Positions 8,707-17,048 of a stretch of 24,441 nucleotides of DNA are shown here, piece by piece (position 1 is the stretch's first letter; each line of letters begins with the position of its first letter). Under the pieces are notes generated by a model that saw only the letters and a program-made list of their open reading frames with translations, made no database searches and was not told the origin of the DNA. A program made the translations under genes and the position numbers. Location: NCBI GenBank assembly GCA_029204225.1, contig MU836408.1, positions 5,001 through 29,441 on the forward strand, written 5' to 3'. The DNA is from Diphasiastrum complanatum. Lineage: Eukaryota; Streptophyta; Lycopodiopsida; Lycopodiales; Lycopodiaceae.

Positions 8707-9261
8707 CGAGTTTCCAAAATTAGTCTTTATGGACTCAAGCAAGCACCAAGATGATGGTATTCAAGACTTGATTCTTTTCTTATCTCACTAGGATTTACTC
8801 GTAGTGACTATGATCCTTCCATGTATCTAAAGTTTGTTGATAGCGATATTGTCATTCTTCTAATTTATGTTCATGACATTATTCTTTGTGGAAGTTGTAT
8901 CAAGCTAGTTGATGAAACTAAGCTAGCACTTGGAGATGAGTTTAAAATGCAAGATCTAGGAGAGATACATTACATCCTAGGCCTAGAAATTGATTTTTAT
9001 GACGATCATGTCTTTATATGCCAATCTAGATATGCTCACTCTATGTTGAAAAAAATTCCATATGAAAAATTCTAAGAGCATAGATACTCCAATGGAGCAA
9101 ATTGTAAAAGATCCTAATAAAGGTGATGAAAGATTCTTTGAGGACATCACACTTTTTAGGAGTCTTGTAGGCTTGGCTTACCATTACTAGGCCCGATCTA
9201 AGTTTTTGTGTGCACAAATTGAGTCAATTTATGCAAGATCCTAAGATCCATCATTGGAAGA
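8707..9261 (+). pseudogene. Ty1/copia reverse transcriptase, 5'-truncated
   Basis: The frame reads SLYGLKQAPR, a TGA at 8752-8754, then WYSRLD and on through LLIYVHDIILCG (the YVDD box, here YVHD), FKMQDLGEIHYILGLEI and SRYAHSMLKK, all landmarks of copia RT. A 7-A run near 9048-9054 puts in one extra base; the next frame continues with SKSIDTPME. Further small losses break the stretch before IHHWKM at the insertion point 9261. The Asp-to-His change in the YVDD box would itself damage catalysis. Gag, protease, integrase and the first half of RT are absent to the left. The gene continues at 14386 after the first inserted element. Confidence 0.85.
9257..9261 (+). repeat. Target-site duplication GAAGA (left copy)
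   Basis: GAAGA at 9257-9261 is repeated at 14381-14385, on either side of the TG...CA ends of the inserted element. Five bases is the usual size for LTR retrotransposon integrases. One copy restores the copia codons for WKMAKR. Confidence 0.92.
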
Positions 9262-9938
9262 TGTAGCGCAGGCATCCCAAAGGGAGCCGGGAACCACGAC
9301 TTAGCTTCCCAGCCTTCAACTCTTGCCATCCAAACCCACTTGACATCCAAACAGCCAACTCGCCAACAACGATAAGATTTAACCAACTTGAAGTTCCGAG
9401 AACCAACATTGAGATCCAACCTGGCGCCATGCCAGATCGAGGATCCCGATGTGGGTGACTTCCCTCCAAGCAAGTCGCCCGACATACATCAAACTTAACC
9501 AACTCGAAGCTTCGTTACAAATGAGTAACATCCATTCCAAGCAAGCGGTCTCACTTACATCAGACTTAACCAACTGAAAGCTTCATCGCGAGCGCTGGAA
9601 GCCAACCTGGCGCCACGCCAGACTGGACAGCCATAAACAGGTAACATGCACCCAAGCAAGCCATCCAACTCAGCCGACAGGTTAGAGCCCGTTCTCCAAG
9701 AGCTTAACTCATTCACGTTCATGCAAAGAACACTCAGAACCACAAGCCGCGACAAATATGAAAACAACCAGTTCCTAGACCAAATGGTCCTGACAGCATA
9801 CCGCTGGCGCCACGGACCGAATATACGACCCTCAGCTATGTGCCAAGTTAAAAATTTTGAAAGCGGCCTTACAACTGGCGCTTTTACCGAACACTGAAAC
9901 CCAGAAGGTAATCAGAGTCAATTTTAGAAAAATCCCAC

Positions 9939-9944
9939 TTTATT
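9939..9944 (-). terminator. Polyadenylation signal AATAAA in LARD-like LTR
   Basis: The minus strand reads ATCAATAAAGTGG here; the same word is at 13871-13876 in the other LTR. In an LTR this would mark the end of R, placing the U3-R part at about 10477-9915 and U5 below it. Confidence 0.45.
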
Positions 9945-10329
9945 GATAAATCTGAGAAGGTTACATTTCAAGTGTGTGATCGACCCTAGTCTCCGGGGGG
10001 CTAGCATGCCAAGGCGAGAGCCATGACAACATTCCAGCAAGAGAGGCTGAGACTTGGTTAGAGCTCGTCCTGAGTCGCAACCCGTACTCCCCTATAGTAT
10101 TGGTGTGATTCGGCACCCCTCCCCTCATACCAAGCACTCTACCCAAGCTGGTAAAGCACGTTTTTCTCTCTCTAGGATTTTCTCTTTCTAGAAAGTCATT
10201 TTCTCTCTCTAGATTTTATTGATCCCCAGGCTTCCTTTAATCATCCCTAGATCGTGTGAGGTGATTGCACATCGATCTGAGCTCTCTAGACTCCGCTAGA
10301 ACCGATCAAAGATTTTCAGCCATAGAAAC

Positions 10330-10448
10330 TTGGCGCCGGCTGGATTCTGGTCACAGTGGCACCGGAAGCGGCGCCGGCGTCGTTGGCGCCGGGAGCAGCA
10401 GGGGCGCTGTTGGCGCCGGGGACATAGCTGGCGCCGATGGCACCGGAA
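10330..10448. repeat. GGCGCC-rich minisatellite in U3 of the LARD-like LTR
   Basis: Within about 120 bp, GGCGCC occurs at 10332, 10370, 10385, 10412 and 10430, with near copies GGCACC and GGCGCT between. The equivalent part of the other LTR (about 14262-14352) is 30 bp shorter, having lost one stretch between two such motifs. It is far more GC- and CpG-rich than the surrounding DNA. Three further GGCGCC words occur in U5 at 9423, 9609 and 9806. Confidence 0.75.
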
Positions 10449-10455
10449 GTAAAGC

Positions 10456-10475
10456 TTGTAAAGGTAGCTTTACAA
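10456..10475. repeat. Terminal U3 hairpin of the LARD-like element (left LTR)
   Basis: TTGTAAAG and CTTTACAA form a perfect 8-bp stem with the 4-base loop GTAG, ending two bases from the LTR terminus at 10477. The same hairpin is intact at 14359-14378 in the other LTR. Confidence 0.85.
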
Positions 10476-10477
10476 CA

Positions 10478-10491
10478 TCCACCCCACCTTT
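10478..10491 (-). promoter_or_regulatory. Polypurine tract of the LARD-like element
   Basis: The minus strand reads AAAGGTGGGGTGGA, then TG of the 3' LTR. It is one pyrimidine short of pure purine and in the exact position required for plus-strand priming. Confidence 0.8.
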
Positions 10492-12320
10492 ATAAAATCT
10501 GATGTCCTCATCAGATGGCAGATTAAAGTAAAGGTGTCTCTCAATTAAAATGACTATACATTTAAGCTACTTGGCACAGTACTCAATTTACTGGCCACTT
10601 TTTTATTAACATTGAAGCTGGCACACCACAAGTCGGAGGCTCAACTCTTTGTACTGAAAAATTACATAACTTGAAAAAAAATATCTTTGTCTGGGAAAAG
10701 CGTAGATTTGATATCGCTTTCGTAAAACCCGAGAACCTTATTAACTGGTGACAGAGGCCTTTCTTTGAAATGTACGCCCCTGTCGCTTCTGACTTTCGAC
10801 TTTGGAACGCCTTTGAGCTCCTGATTTGTCCTTGATGCACTTTGTGTTGAGCTCCCTGAGCTCCAGATTTGTTCAGTTCTGCACAGGTATCAAGGCTCCC
10901 TGAGCCGAGGGATTTATCGTTTGATTGCCCACTTTATGGTCCACTTTGTGCCTTGTTGCTTCTGCACCTTGATTTCTCTCCTTGTCCCAGCCTGATCTTG
11001 ATACTTTTCCATCTTGGCTCTTTAAGGTAGGCAAAGATTGAGTACTCTGCAATGCACCTCTCACTTAGCTTGAAGTAGCTCTTTGAATAAGCCCAAATGT
11101 AACCATTGACCTCGTGGAAAGCCAAAGGGTTGCACCAGTTTCCGCATCCGAACTATCTCTTCGCGTTTGTTTGAAGCACCATGTCCGTCGCGCAAAACTT
11201 GACTTTCACAATTCCATCACTGGTCAGTTGCCTCACAGTCAAAACAAGAAGTGTACATCGAGCTTGGCTTCAAGTAGCTCTCTTTGAATCAGACACATGC
11301 ACCCAGAGTTTGCACTAGTCCGATCTCAACACGAACTGTCCCTTAGCGTCCGTTCGAAATACCAAGTCTCTCATGCAAGACTCAACTTTCATACTTCCTT
11401 CATTGATCAGCTGCCTTACACGTAACACAAGCCAGCATATTCATATGTTTCCTCATCATTGCTAGTCCAGAGAAAGCCTATAACAAACTTTCCTTTCCAC
11501 AACAAAAACTTGTCAACTTATTAGGTCCAAAGTTCGCCAGTCTCCTCGTGTGAGTATGACTAGGCCACCTTGAATTTGCCCCCATTTTGATCAACTTTCA
11601 TTCAAAATTTGCCCCAAGAGAGAGGTGTGTGTGATAGTTCCCTAAAATCAGCTGATCGGACTTAGAGTAGAGTTCTTCGGACAAAAAGCCTTTCCAACAC
11701 TTTGCTTCCCATCTGCTAGGATTATGGCTCGATCCAACTTGTTGCCAATCTCTGAAGAGGATCCTAATCTTTTCCCCTTTGTAGAAAAATCCAACTGATA
11801 CTGGATATCACCCATGCTCAGTGAGTTTCAGTTCCGAAGGTGGCCGTCCCATAATGAAGACCAACTGCTCCATAGAAGATCTCCCCTGAAATTGCCCTTT
11901 CCAACTTTTGACTTCCTGCTTGCGTCTGGTGGGCGTTGTCGCAAATGAAACTAACCCAAGAAACAGGCTAGCCATCCATCCTTTGCAAACATTGAGTCGT
12001 TTCGTTGTCGTTCACGTGTGAGTACTTGAACTGCAAATCCGCCCCACAGATTCTGTAGTCCTCTTTGTTTGATGGCATCAGTTTCAAAAGAAAAGGTTCC
12101 TTCTCGAGCCATCAGCTCCTTGTATCACAAGCAATCATGCAAACCAGGCAAAGCACGAGTACTAAGACTCACCACGAATACATACAAGTAAGACACTCAG
12201 GCAGGTTTACTAACAAGTAACAAAGACAAGATCCCCCTTTGAGATGGTCCTGGCAACGGACCTTTGCCTGGCCACGCCCATACAAATCGATCACAGAATC
12301 AGCCCACATAGCACACCCCT
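10492..12320. other. Non-coding interior of the LARD-like element
   Basis: No open frame here resembles a retroelement or host protein; those present are short and lack motifs. It includes a diverged direct duplication of about 200 bp (11069-11450, listed separately). The sequence is moderately GC-rich compared with flanking host DNA. Loss of coding capacity with retention of ends is typical of large retrotransposon derivatives. Confidence 0.7.
11069..11450. repeat. Diverged tandem duplication, ~200-bp unit
   Basis: The segment starting CTTGAAGTAGCTCTTTGAAT at 11069 is followed about 200 bases later by CTTCAAGTAGCTCTCTTTGA at 11268. Later blocks match in order: TTGCACCAGT with TTGCACTAGT, CGAACTATC with CGAACTGTC, and GGTCAGTTGCCTCACA with GATCAGCTGCCTTACA. 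Copies look roughly 70 % alike by eye. Confidence 0.65.
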
Positions 12321-12324
12321 CTAA

Positions 12325-13105
12325 CCATCCGTGCTTTCACCATTAAGCAGCACATTGCCTCAGTCATGCCCCACCACCTTTTGGTCGATAGCCCTTATAA
12401 CTAAACGATCGGCAGCTATCCTTGAATATACCACCCCCGTGGACGCACCCATGCTTTCACCGTCAGGCAGCACATTGCCTCAGTAACGCCCCCACCAAAT
12501 CTAGTCGATAGCCCTTATAGCTAAACGATCGGCAGCGTACCCCCCAATCGTGGATGCACCCGTGATTTCACCGTTAGGCAGCACATTGCCTCAGTAACGC
12601 CCCTACCAAATTTGGTCGATAGCCCTTATAGCTAAACGAATGGCAGCTATCCTTGAATATACCACCCCCGTGGATGCACCCGTGCTTTCACCGTTAGGCA
12701 GCACATTGCCTCAGTAACGCCCCCACCAAATTTAGTCAATAGCCCTTATAGCTAAACGATCGGCAGCATACCACCCAAATCGTGGACGCACTGGTGCTTT
12801 CACCGTTAGGCAGCACATTGCCTCAGTAACGCCCCCACCAAAATTTGGTCGATAGCCCTTATAGCTAAACGAACAGTGGCCATCGCGAATATGTCACCCC
12901 GCACCCCACAAGGCACAGACCGTGCTTACACCATCCTAATGGTAGCACATTGCCTCATCTGTCCTACGTGCAGACGGCGCCAGGCCCGAACCGCGGAAAC
13001 TGACCGTGCTTACACCTCAAGGGCAGCACTTTGACTCATCAAGCCCCCGTCCTGCCAACCACCCCGACCGTGGACGCACTCGTGCTTACACTGTGGGCAG
13101 CACCT
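12325..13105. repeat. Tandem array of ~111/120-bp units in LARD-like leader
   Basis: The word GCAGCACATTGCCT starts at 12347, 12467, 12578, 12698 and 12810, giving spacings of 120, 111, 120 and 112. Weaker copies follow near 12942, 13022 and 13097. Each unit also contains GATAGCCCTTATA(A/G)CTAAACGA (or a close variant) and a GTGG(A/C)(C/T)GCAC... segment. Long and short units alternate, so the true period may be a dimer of about 231 bp. On the minus strand the array lies just downstream of the primer-binding site, in the leader of the element's RNA. Confidence 0.88.
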
Positions 13106-13178
13106 TGCACAACAGTTGTCTTGATGAACCCCAAACCGTGGCCATTTCCGTGAGATCCGCATAGCTGACCGGCCAGTC

Positions 13179-13191
13179 GGCTCTGATACCA
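13179..13191 (-). promoter_or_regulatory. Primer-binding site (initiator tRNA-Met), LARD-like element
   Basis: The minus strand reads TGGTATCAGAGCC, complementary to the 3' end of plant initiator tRNA-Met, starting two bases after the end of the 5' LTR at 13194. This fixes the element's minus orientation. Confidence 0.9.
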
Positions 13192-13193
13192 CA

Positions 13194-14380
13194 TGTAGCG
13201 CAGGCATCCCAAAGGGAGCCGGGAACCACGACTTAGCTTCCCAGCCTTCAACTCTTGCCATCCAAACCCACTTGACATCCAAGCAGCCAACTCGCCAACA
13301 ACGATCAGACTTAACCAACTTGAAGTTCCGAAAACCAACATTGAGATCCAACCTGGCGCCATGCAAGATCGGGGATCCCGATGTGGGTGACTTCCCTCCA
13401 GGCAAGCCGCCCGACATACATCAAACCTAACCAACTCGAAGCTTTGTTACAAACGAGTAACATCCATTCCAAGCAAGCGGTCTGACTTACATCAGACTTA
13501 ACCAACTGAAAGCTTCGTCACGAGCGCTGGAAGCCAACCTGGCGCCACGCCAGACTGGACAGCCATAAACAGGTAACATCCACCCAAGCAAGCCATCCAA
13601 CTCAGCCGACAGGTTAGAGCCCCTTCCCCAAGAGCTTAACCCATTCACGTTCATGCAAGGAACACTCAGAACCACAAGCCGCGACAGATATGAAAACAAC
13701 CAGTTCCTGGACCAAATGGTCCTGACAGCATACCGCTGGCGCCACGGACCGAATATACGACCCTCAGCTATGTGCCAAGTTAAAAATTTTGAAAGCGGCC
13801 TTACAACTGGCGCTTTTACCGAACACTGAAACCCAGAAGGTAATCAGAGTCAGTTTGAGAAAAATACCACTTTATTGATAAATCTGAGAAGGTTACATTT
13901 CAAGTGTGTGACCGACCCTAGTCTCCGGGGTGCTAGCATGCCAAGGCGAGAGCCATGACAACATTCCAGCAAGGGAGGCTGAGACTTGGTTGGAGCTCGC
14001 CCTGAGTCGCAACCCGCACTCCCCTATAGTATTGGTGTGATTCGGCACTCCCCCTCATACCAAGCACTCTACCCAAGCTGGTAAAGCACATTTTTCTCTC
14101 TCTAGGATTTTCTCTTTCTAGAAAGTCATTTTCTCTCTCTAGATTTTATTGATCCCCAGGCTTCCTTTAATCATGCCTAGATCGTGTGAGGTGATTGCAC
14201 ATCGATCTAAGCTATCTGGACTCCGCTAGAACCGATCAAAGATTTTCAGCCATAGGAATTTGGCGCCGGCTGGATTCTGGTCACAGTGGCGCCGGGAGCA
14301 GCAGGGGCGCTGCTGGCGCCGGGGACATAGCTGGCGCCGATGGCGCCGAAAGTAAAGCTTGTAAAGGTAGCTTTACAACA
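13194..14380 (-). repeat. Right (5') LTR of LARD-like element, 1,187 bp
   Basis: It matches 9262-10477 from TGTAGCGCAGG to CTTTACAACA. Differences by eye are about 3-4 % substitutions, mostly transitions, and a 30-bp shorter GGCGCC minisatellite. It carries the same terminal hairpin (14359-14378) and AATAAA signal (13871-13876, minus strand). Confidence 0.92.
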
Positions 14381-14385
14381 GAAGA
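14381..14385 (+). repeat. Target-site duplication GAAGA (right copy)
   Basis: This matches 9257-9261 exactly. The next bases, TGGCCAAGAGG, resume the copia RNase H reading frame. Confidence 0.92.
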
Positions 14386-14558
14386 TGGCCAAGAGGATTC
14401 TAAGATATGTATCTTCATCTTGTGATTATGGCCTACTTTATAAAAGTGAAGATCTATCCATTGTTGGCTACTCAGATTCGGACTTTGTAAGTGACAAGAT
14501 GGATCGAAAGTCTATTAGTGCATACACTATCTTTCTTGGAGGCAATCTAATATCTTGG
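14386..14558 (+). pseudogene. Ty1/copia RNase H, first part
   Basis: This resumes the copia gene after the LARD-like insert. It reads KRILRYV...DYGLLY, GYSDSDF (RNase H catalytic Asp), DRKSISAYTIFLGGNLISW, all standard copia RNase H landmarks. It has no internal stop. It is cut at 14558 by the gypsy insertion, and the same frame continues at 20878 with SKKQDTISLSSCEAEY. It shares the fate of the 8707-9261 part. Confidence 0.88.
14554..14558 (+). repeat. Target-site duplication CTTGG (left copy)
   Basis: CTTGG at 14554-14558 recurs at 20873-20877, flanking the TG...CA ends of the gypsy element. One copy restores the copia codons ISWLSKKQ. Confidence 0.95.
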
Positions 14559-14686
14559 TGTAATAGATCCTAACACCACAGTAGGGCAAACACTAACTGA
14601 TCCACCCAACCTTGCCTACTCCCTGATATAGAGTAAGCCCCTCCTAGCCCAGTGTGAGGACTGGTAGCATGCAACTGCCAAGTGTC

Positions 14687-14709
14687 GGCCACGTGGCACT
14701 GACGTGGCC
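14687..14709. promoter_or_regulatory. Paired ACGT/G-box inverted repeat in gypsy LTR
   Basis: GGCCACGT (14687-14694) and ACGTGGCC (14702-14709) form an 8-bp inverted repeat around GGCACTG. The left half includes the G-box core CCACGTGG and the right half TGACGTGG. ACGT-core elements are known binding sites for plant bZIP and some bHLH factors; that they act here is inference from motif and location in U3. The same arrangement is intact in the other LTR at 20643-20665. Confidence 0.5.
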
Positions 14710-14898
14710 GACTGCACGTCGGGACCCAACTGGGGCCCTATCCTGCTGACAGGGTCCCTAGGCTGTGTTAGGCCCGCCATGGCTATGGACCGTGCTGGGG
14801 CACACTACTCACACTGTCTTGCCCTGTTGGTCATGTACGCTGGACACGACCCTGACTGTGGTATCTGACCTATCTGTGTTCTCTAGGGTTCGGCACTG

Positions 14899-14914
14899 GT
14901 TACGAGCTCGTAAC
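14899..14914. repeat. Terminal U3 palindrome of gypsy LTR (left)
   Basis: GTTACGAGCTCGTAAC is a perfect 16-bp palindrome ending one base inside the LTR terminus (14915). It is identical at 20856-20871. Confidence 0.9.
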
Positions 14915-14915
14915 A

Positions 14916-14928
14916 CTCCCTCCCCCTT
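14916..14928 (-). promoter_or_regulatory. Polypurine tract of gypsy element
   Basis: The minus strand reads AAGGGGGAGGGAG followed by TG of the 3' LTR. The stop codon of pol (TAA, 14929-14927) overlaps its first two bases, so coding runs right up to the priming site. Confidence 0.92.
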
Positions 14929-16288
14929 AAGAACCGTCTTGGTCCTCTAAGACAAAGTCTGGAAAAATTTTGCGAAGGACGCTGCCTCTTTCCCAAGTGG
15001 CATTCTCAACAGGCTGATCATTCCACTTAACCAGATATTCTCGGTATAGAGTATGACGAGTCTGCGTCTCTCTACTATCAAGAATTTCCTCTGGTTCATG
15101 TGGAGGTTGTTGAGGATCCAATGGGAGAACTAGAATACTATCCCCTACCAGATTATCTGATCTGGTTAAGGCTTTTTGTAACTGACTTACATGAAAAACT
15201 GGAAAAACCTTACTGTTGTGTGGGAGTTCTAGTTCATAGGTGACCTCGCCTAGTCTCCTACTGATGGTAAAGGGACCACAATACCTTGGAGACAACTTAG
15301 CACACACTCCTGATTTGAGGGTTTTAGAGTCAACTGGGACTCTCAAGTAGACTTTCTCACCAGTGGAGAACTGCACATCCCGTCTGTGTGGATCTGCATA
15401 ATGCTTGGCTCGATCCTGGGATTGTCTAATGCTACGCTTAGCATGTTCTATCATCTGGTTTAGGTCTTCTAAAAAGTTTCTGGCTGCTTCAACTTTTTCT
15501 TGTTTAAACCCTACAGTTGTGGGTGAGCGTGGCTGAAAACCGTACATCAGCATAAATGGGCTGTATCCCGTAGCTGAATGTTTGGTACTGTTGTAAGCAA
15601 ACTCTAATATCGAGAGATACTCCTCCCAATTAGTCTGCCTCTTGCTGACGTATGCACGAAGCATATCCTCCAGCACTTGATTTACCCTTTCTGTTTGACC
15701 GTCCGTCTGTGGATGGTCGGTGGTACTCATATTAAGTTTAGTATGGAGATGATGGAATACGGCCTTCCAAAAATTTCCAGTAAACTTACTGTCCCGGTCG
15801 CTGACTATGCCGGAAGGTAGACCGTACAATTTAAATAGCCCGTCTACAAACAACCTCGCTAACTCTGGAGCTCTAACGGTTGTTTTGGTCGGAATAAAAT
15901 GAGCCATTTTGGTCAGACGGTCAACTGTGACCCATATAGCGTCATTACCCTTTTGGGTTTTAGGCAGGCCTACTATAAAATCCATGGAGATACTCTCCCA
16001 TTTACCAACTGGTATTTCTAAGGGATGCAACAACCCTCCTGCCTTTAAACGCTCTGCTTTATTTACTTGACATTTCTGGCAACTGGTTACATACTGGTGG
16101 ACGTCCTTTTTCATACTGGGCCAGAAAAATTGCCTACGAAGAAGCTCATAGGTCTTCTGTATGCCTGGGTGTCCCGCGCTAGGATTGTCATGACATTCAT
16201 ATAGGACCTGCTGCCTAAAGTCCTCTGAATTGGGGACACATACTCTATCTCTATAGAGCAAGTACTCATCCTGAATGGAATACTGTTT
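14927..16288 (-). pseudogene. Gypsy integrase with C-terminal chromodomain
   Basis: Integrase inserts the element's cDNA into chromosomes. Numbering from the Met at 16261: an HHCC zinc-binding domain (H24, H31, C61, C64), then the DDE core with D94 (SMDFIVGLP), D155 (SDRDSKF) and E191 (TDGQTER), the expected D-x35-E spacing. A GPF/Y-like segment (YCGPFTI) follows near residue 330. The last ~50 residues form a chromodomain (YREYLVKW...ENATWE), which in chromoviruses is thought to steer integration to particular chromatin. All catalytic residues are present and the 444-residue frame is open. It is separated from RNase H upstream only by an in-frame TGA at 16289-16291, so it is part of pol and has no start of its own. 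Confidence 0.93.
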
Positions 16289-17048
16289 TCATTTGAATCC
16301 TTGAGTCAACTGACCCTCAACCACTGGGGTTTGCTTGGGTAATACAGGCTCAGAATCCTCAACGTCATCTGACGACGTATACTCGGACTCATTATCATCC
16401 TCAACGGAAGCTGCCGTATTCTTGGATGAACTGGCACCAGCCCCGGGAACTGGTTCTGGAGTCTGTAACTGTCTGTTCTGGACTGAGTTCCAGATAATAG
16501 AGAAGAATGCATCATGCTGGCATTTCCCTCTCAAGGACTCGAGTAACTCATTACGAATCTGAGTAAAACTCAGCTCGTTTATCATAGGCATTCTGCTAAG
16601 GGCATCTGCTACTGTATTGAATTTTCCACGCCTATATCTGATAGACATGTCAAACTCTTGCATCAACTCTGCCCAACGAGCTTTCCGACCTCTAAGCTTA
16701 GGTTGATTGCAAAGGTATCTGAGACTCTCATGGTCTGTCAGGACCTCAAAGTTGGCACCATACAAATAATGCCTCCAAGTCTTAAGGGCATGGACTATAG
16801 AAAAGAGTTCCTTTTCATAGGCACTATACCTAGTCTGTGCTGGCTCGAGTTTTTTACTCTCGAAGGCAACTGGTCGTCCACCCTGAGTTAGCACAGCACC
16901 TACTGCAAAGTCGCTAGCATCTGTTTCGACCACAAATGGCTGATTGGGGTCGACGACCTTTAAAACTGGTGCTGTAGCTAAGGCTGTTTTGAGAGCATCA
17001 AAGCTCTCATGTTGTGCGGACTCCCAAATGAACCTCCTTTCCCTTCCC
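16289..17048 (-). pseudogene. Gypsy RNase H domain and acidic linker
   Basis: RNase H removes the RNA strand during reverse transcription. From 16933 the frame shows VETDASDFAVGAVL (first catalytic Asp), AYEKELFSIVHALKTW (Glu), LTDHESL (Asp) and NTVADALSR (last Asp), the full catalytic set. A stretch rich in Glu, Asp and Ser (about 16430-16330) then links it to integrase. The preceding part, encoding RRFIWESAQ to PVLKVVD, links it to RT in the same frame; the shift from RT lies near 17045 in a purine-rich run. The domain ends at TGA 16289-16291, where an uninterrupted gene would read through into integrase. Confidence 0.92.

Larger units (their letters stand above)
9262..10477 (-). repeat. 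Left (3') LTR of LARD-like element, 1,216 bp
   Basis: It starts TGTAGCGCAGG and ends CTTTACAACA on the plus strand and matches 13194-14380 along its length. On the minus strand, U3 begins at 10477 with a hairpin and a GGCGCC-rich minisatellite. An AATAAA signal lies at 9944-9939. The remainder toward 9262 is a long U5 containing three related segments around TTAACCAACT(T/C/G)(G/A)A (about 9379, 9496 and 9566). Stretches of CTCTCTCTAG alternate near 10165-10220. Confidence 0.92.
9262..14380 (-). mobile_element. Non-coding LTR retrotransposon (LARD-like), complete
   Basis: The 5,119-bp element is bounded by LTRs (9262-10477 and 13194-14380) and a perfect 5-bp target duplication, GAAGA. On the minus strand the 5' LTR is the right one, followed after two bases by a primer-binding site for initiator tRNA-Met; the polypurine tract abuts the left (3') LTR. 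The 2.7-kb interior has no open frame resembling gag, protease, RT, integrase or RNase H. It therefore has all the cis signals but must have relied on proteins of another element. It disrupts the copia RT/RNase H gene. By eye the LTRs differ at roughly 3-4 % of positions, mostly transitions, plus a 30-bp length change. Confidence 0.88.
14559..14915 (-). repeat. Left (3') LTR of gypsy element, 357 bp
   Basis: It runs TGTAATAGATCC to GAGCTCGTAACA on the plus strand. It differs from 20516-20872 by GG for G near 14672-14673, a G-run one base shorter near 14730, and one G/T substitution near 14782. It is GC-rich and carries an ACGT inverted repeat (14687-14709) and a terminal 16-bp palindrome (14899-14914). 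Confidence 0.96.

Noticed and set aside
10265-10495. Gly/Ala-rich open frame (GSGAGVVGAGSSRGAVGAG)
   Set aside because: It is a read of the GGCGCC minisatellite in U3; the right LTR copy shifts the frame and length.
12966-12990. GGCGCCAGGCCCGAACCG resembling a tRNA-Lys primer-binding site
   Set aside because: It is interior to the tandem array, not adjacent to an LTR, and a proper tRNA-Met site already lies next to the LTR at 13179-13191.
12325-13105. CRISPR-like array of regularly spaced repeats
   Set aside because: Units of 111-120 bp are tandem with similar, not unique, sequence between the conserved words, inside a plant retroelement leader.
13010-13699. Overlapping minus-strand open frames (also at 9198-9767) with repeated similar peptides
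   Set aside because: They lie in the U5 part of the two LTRs of the coding-free element. The similarity between the two sites is LTR identity, and the frames change between copies.
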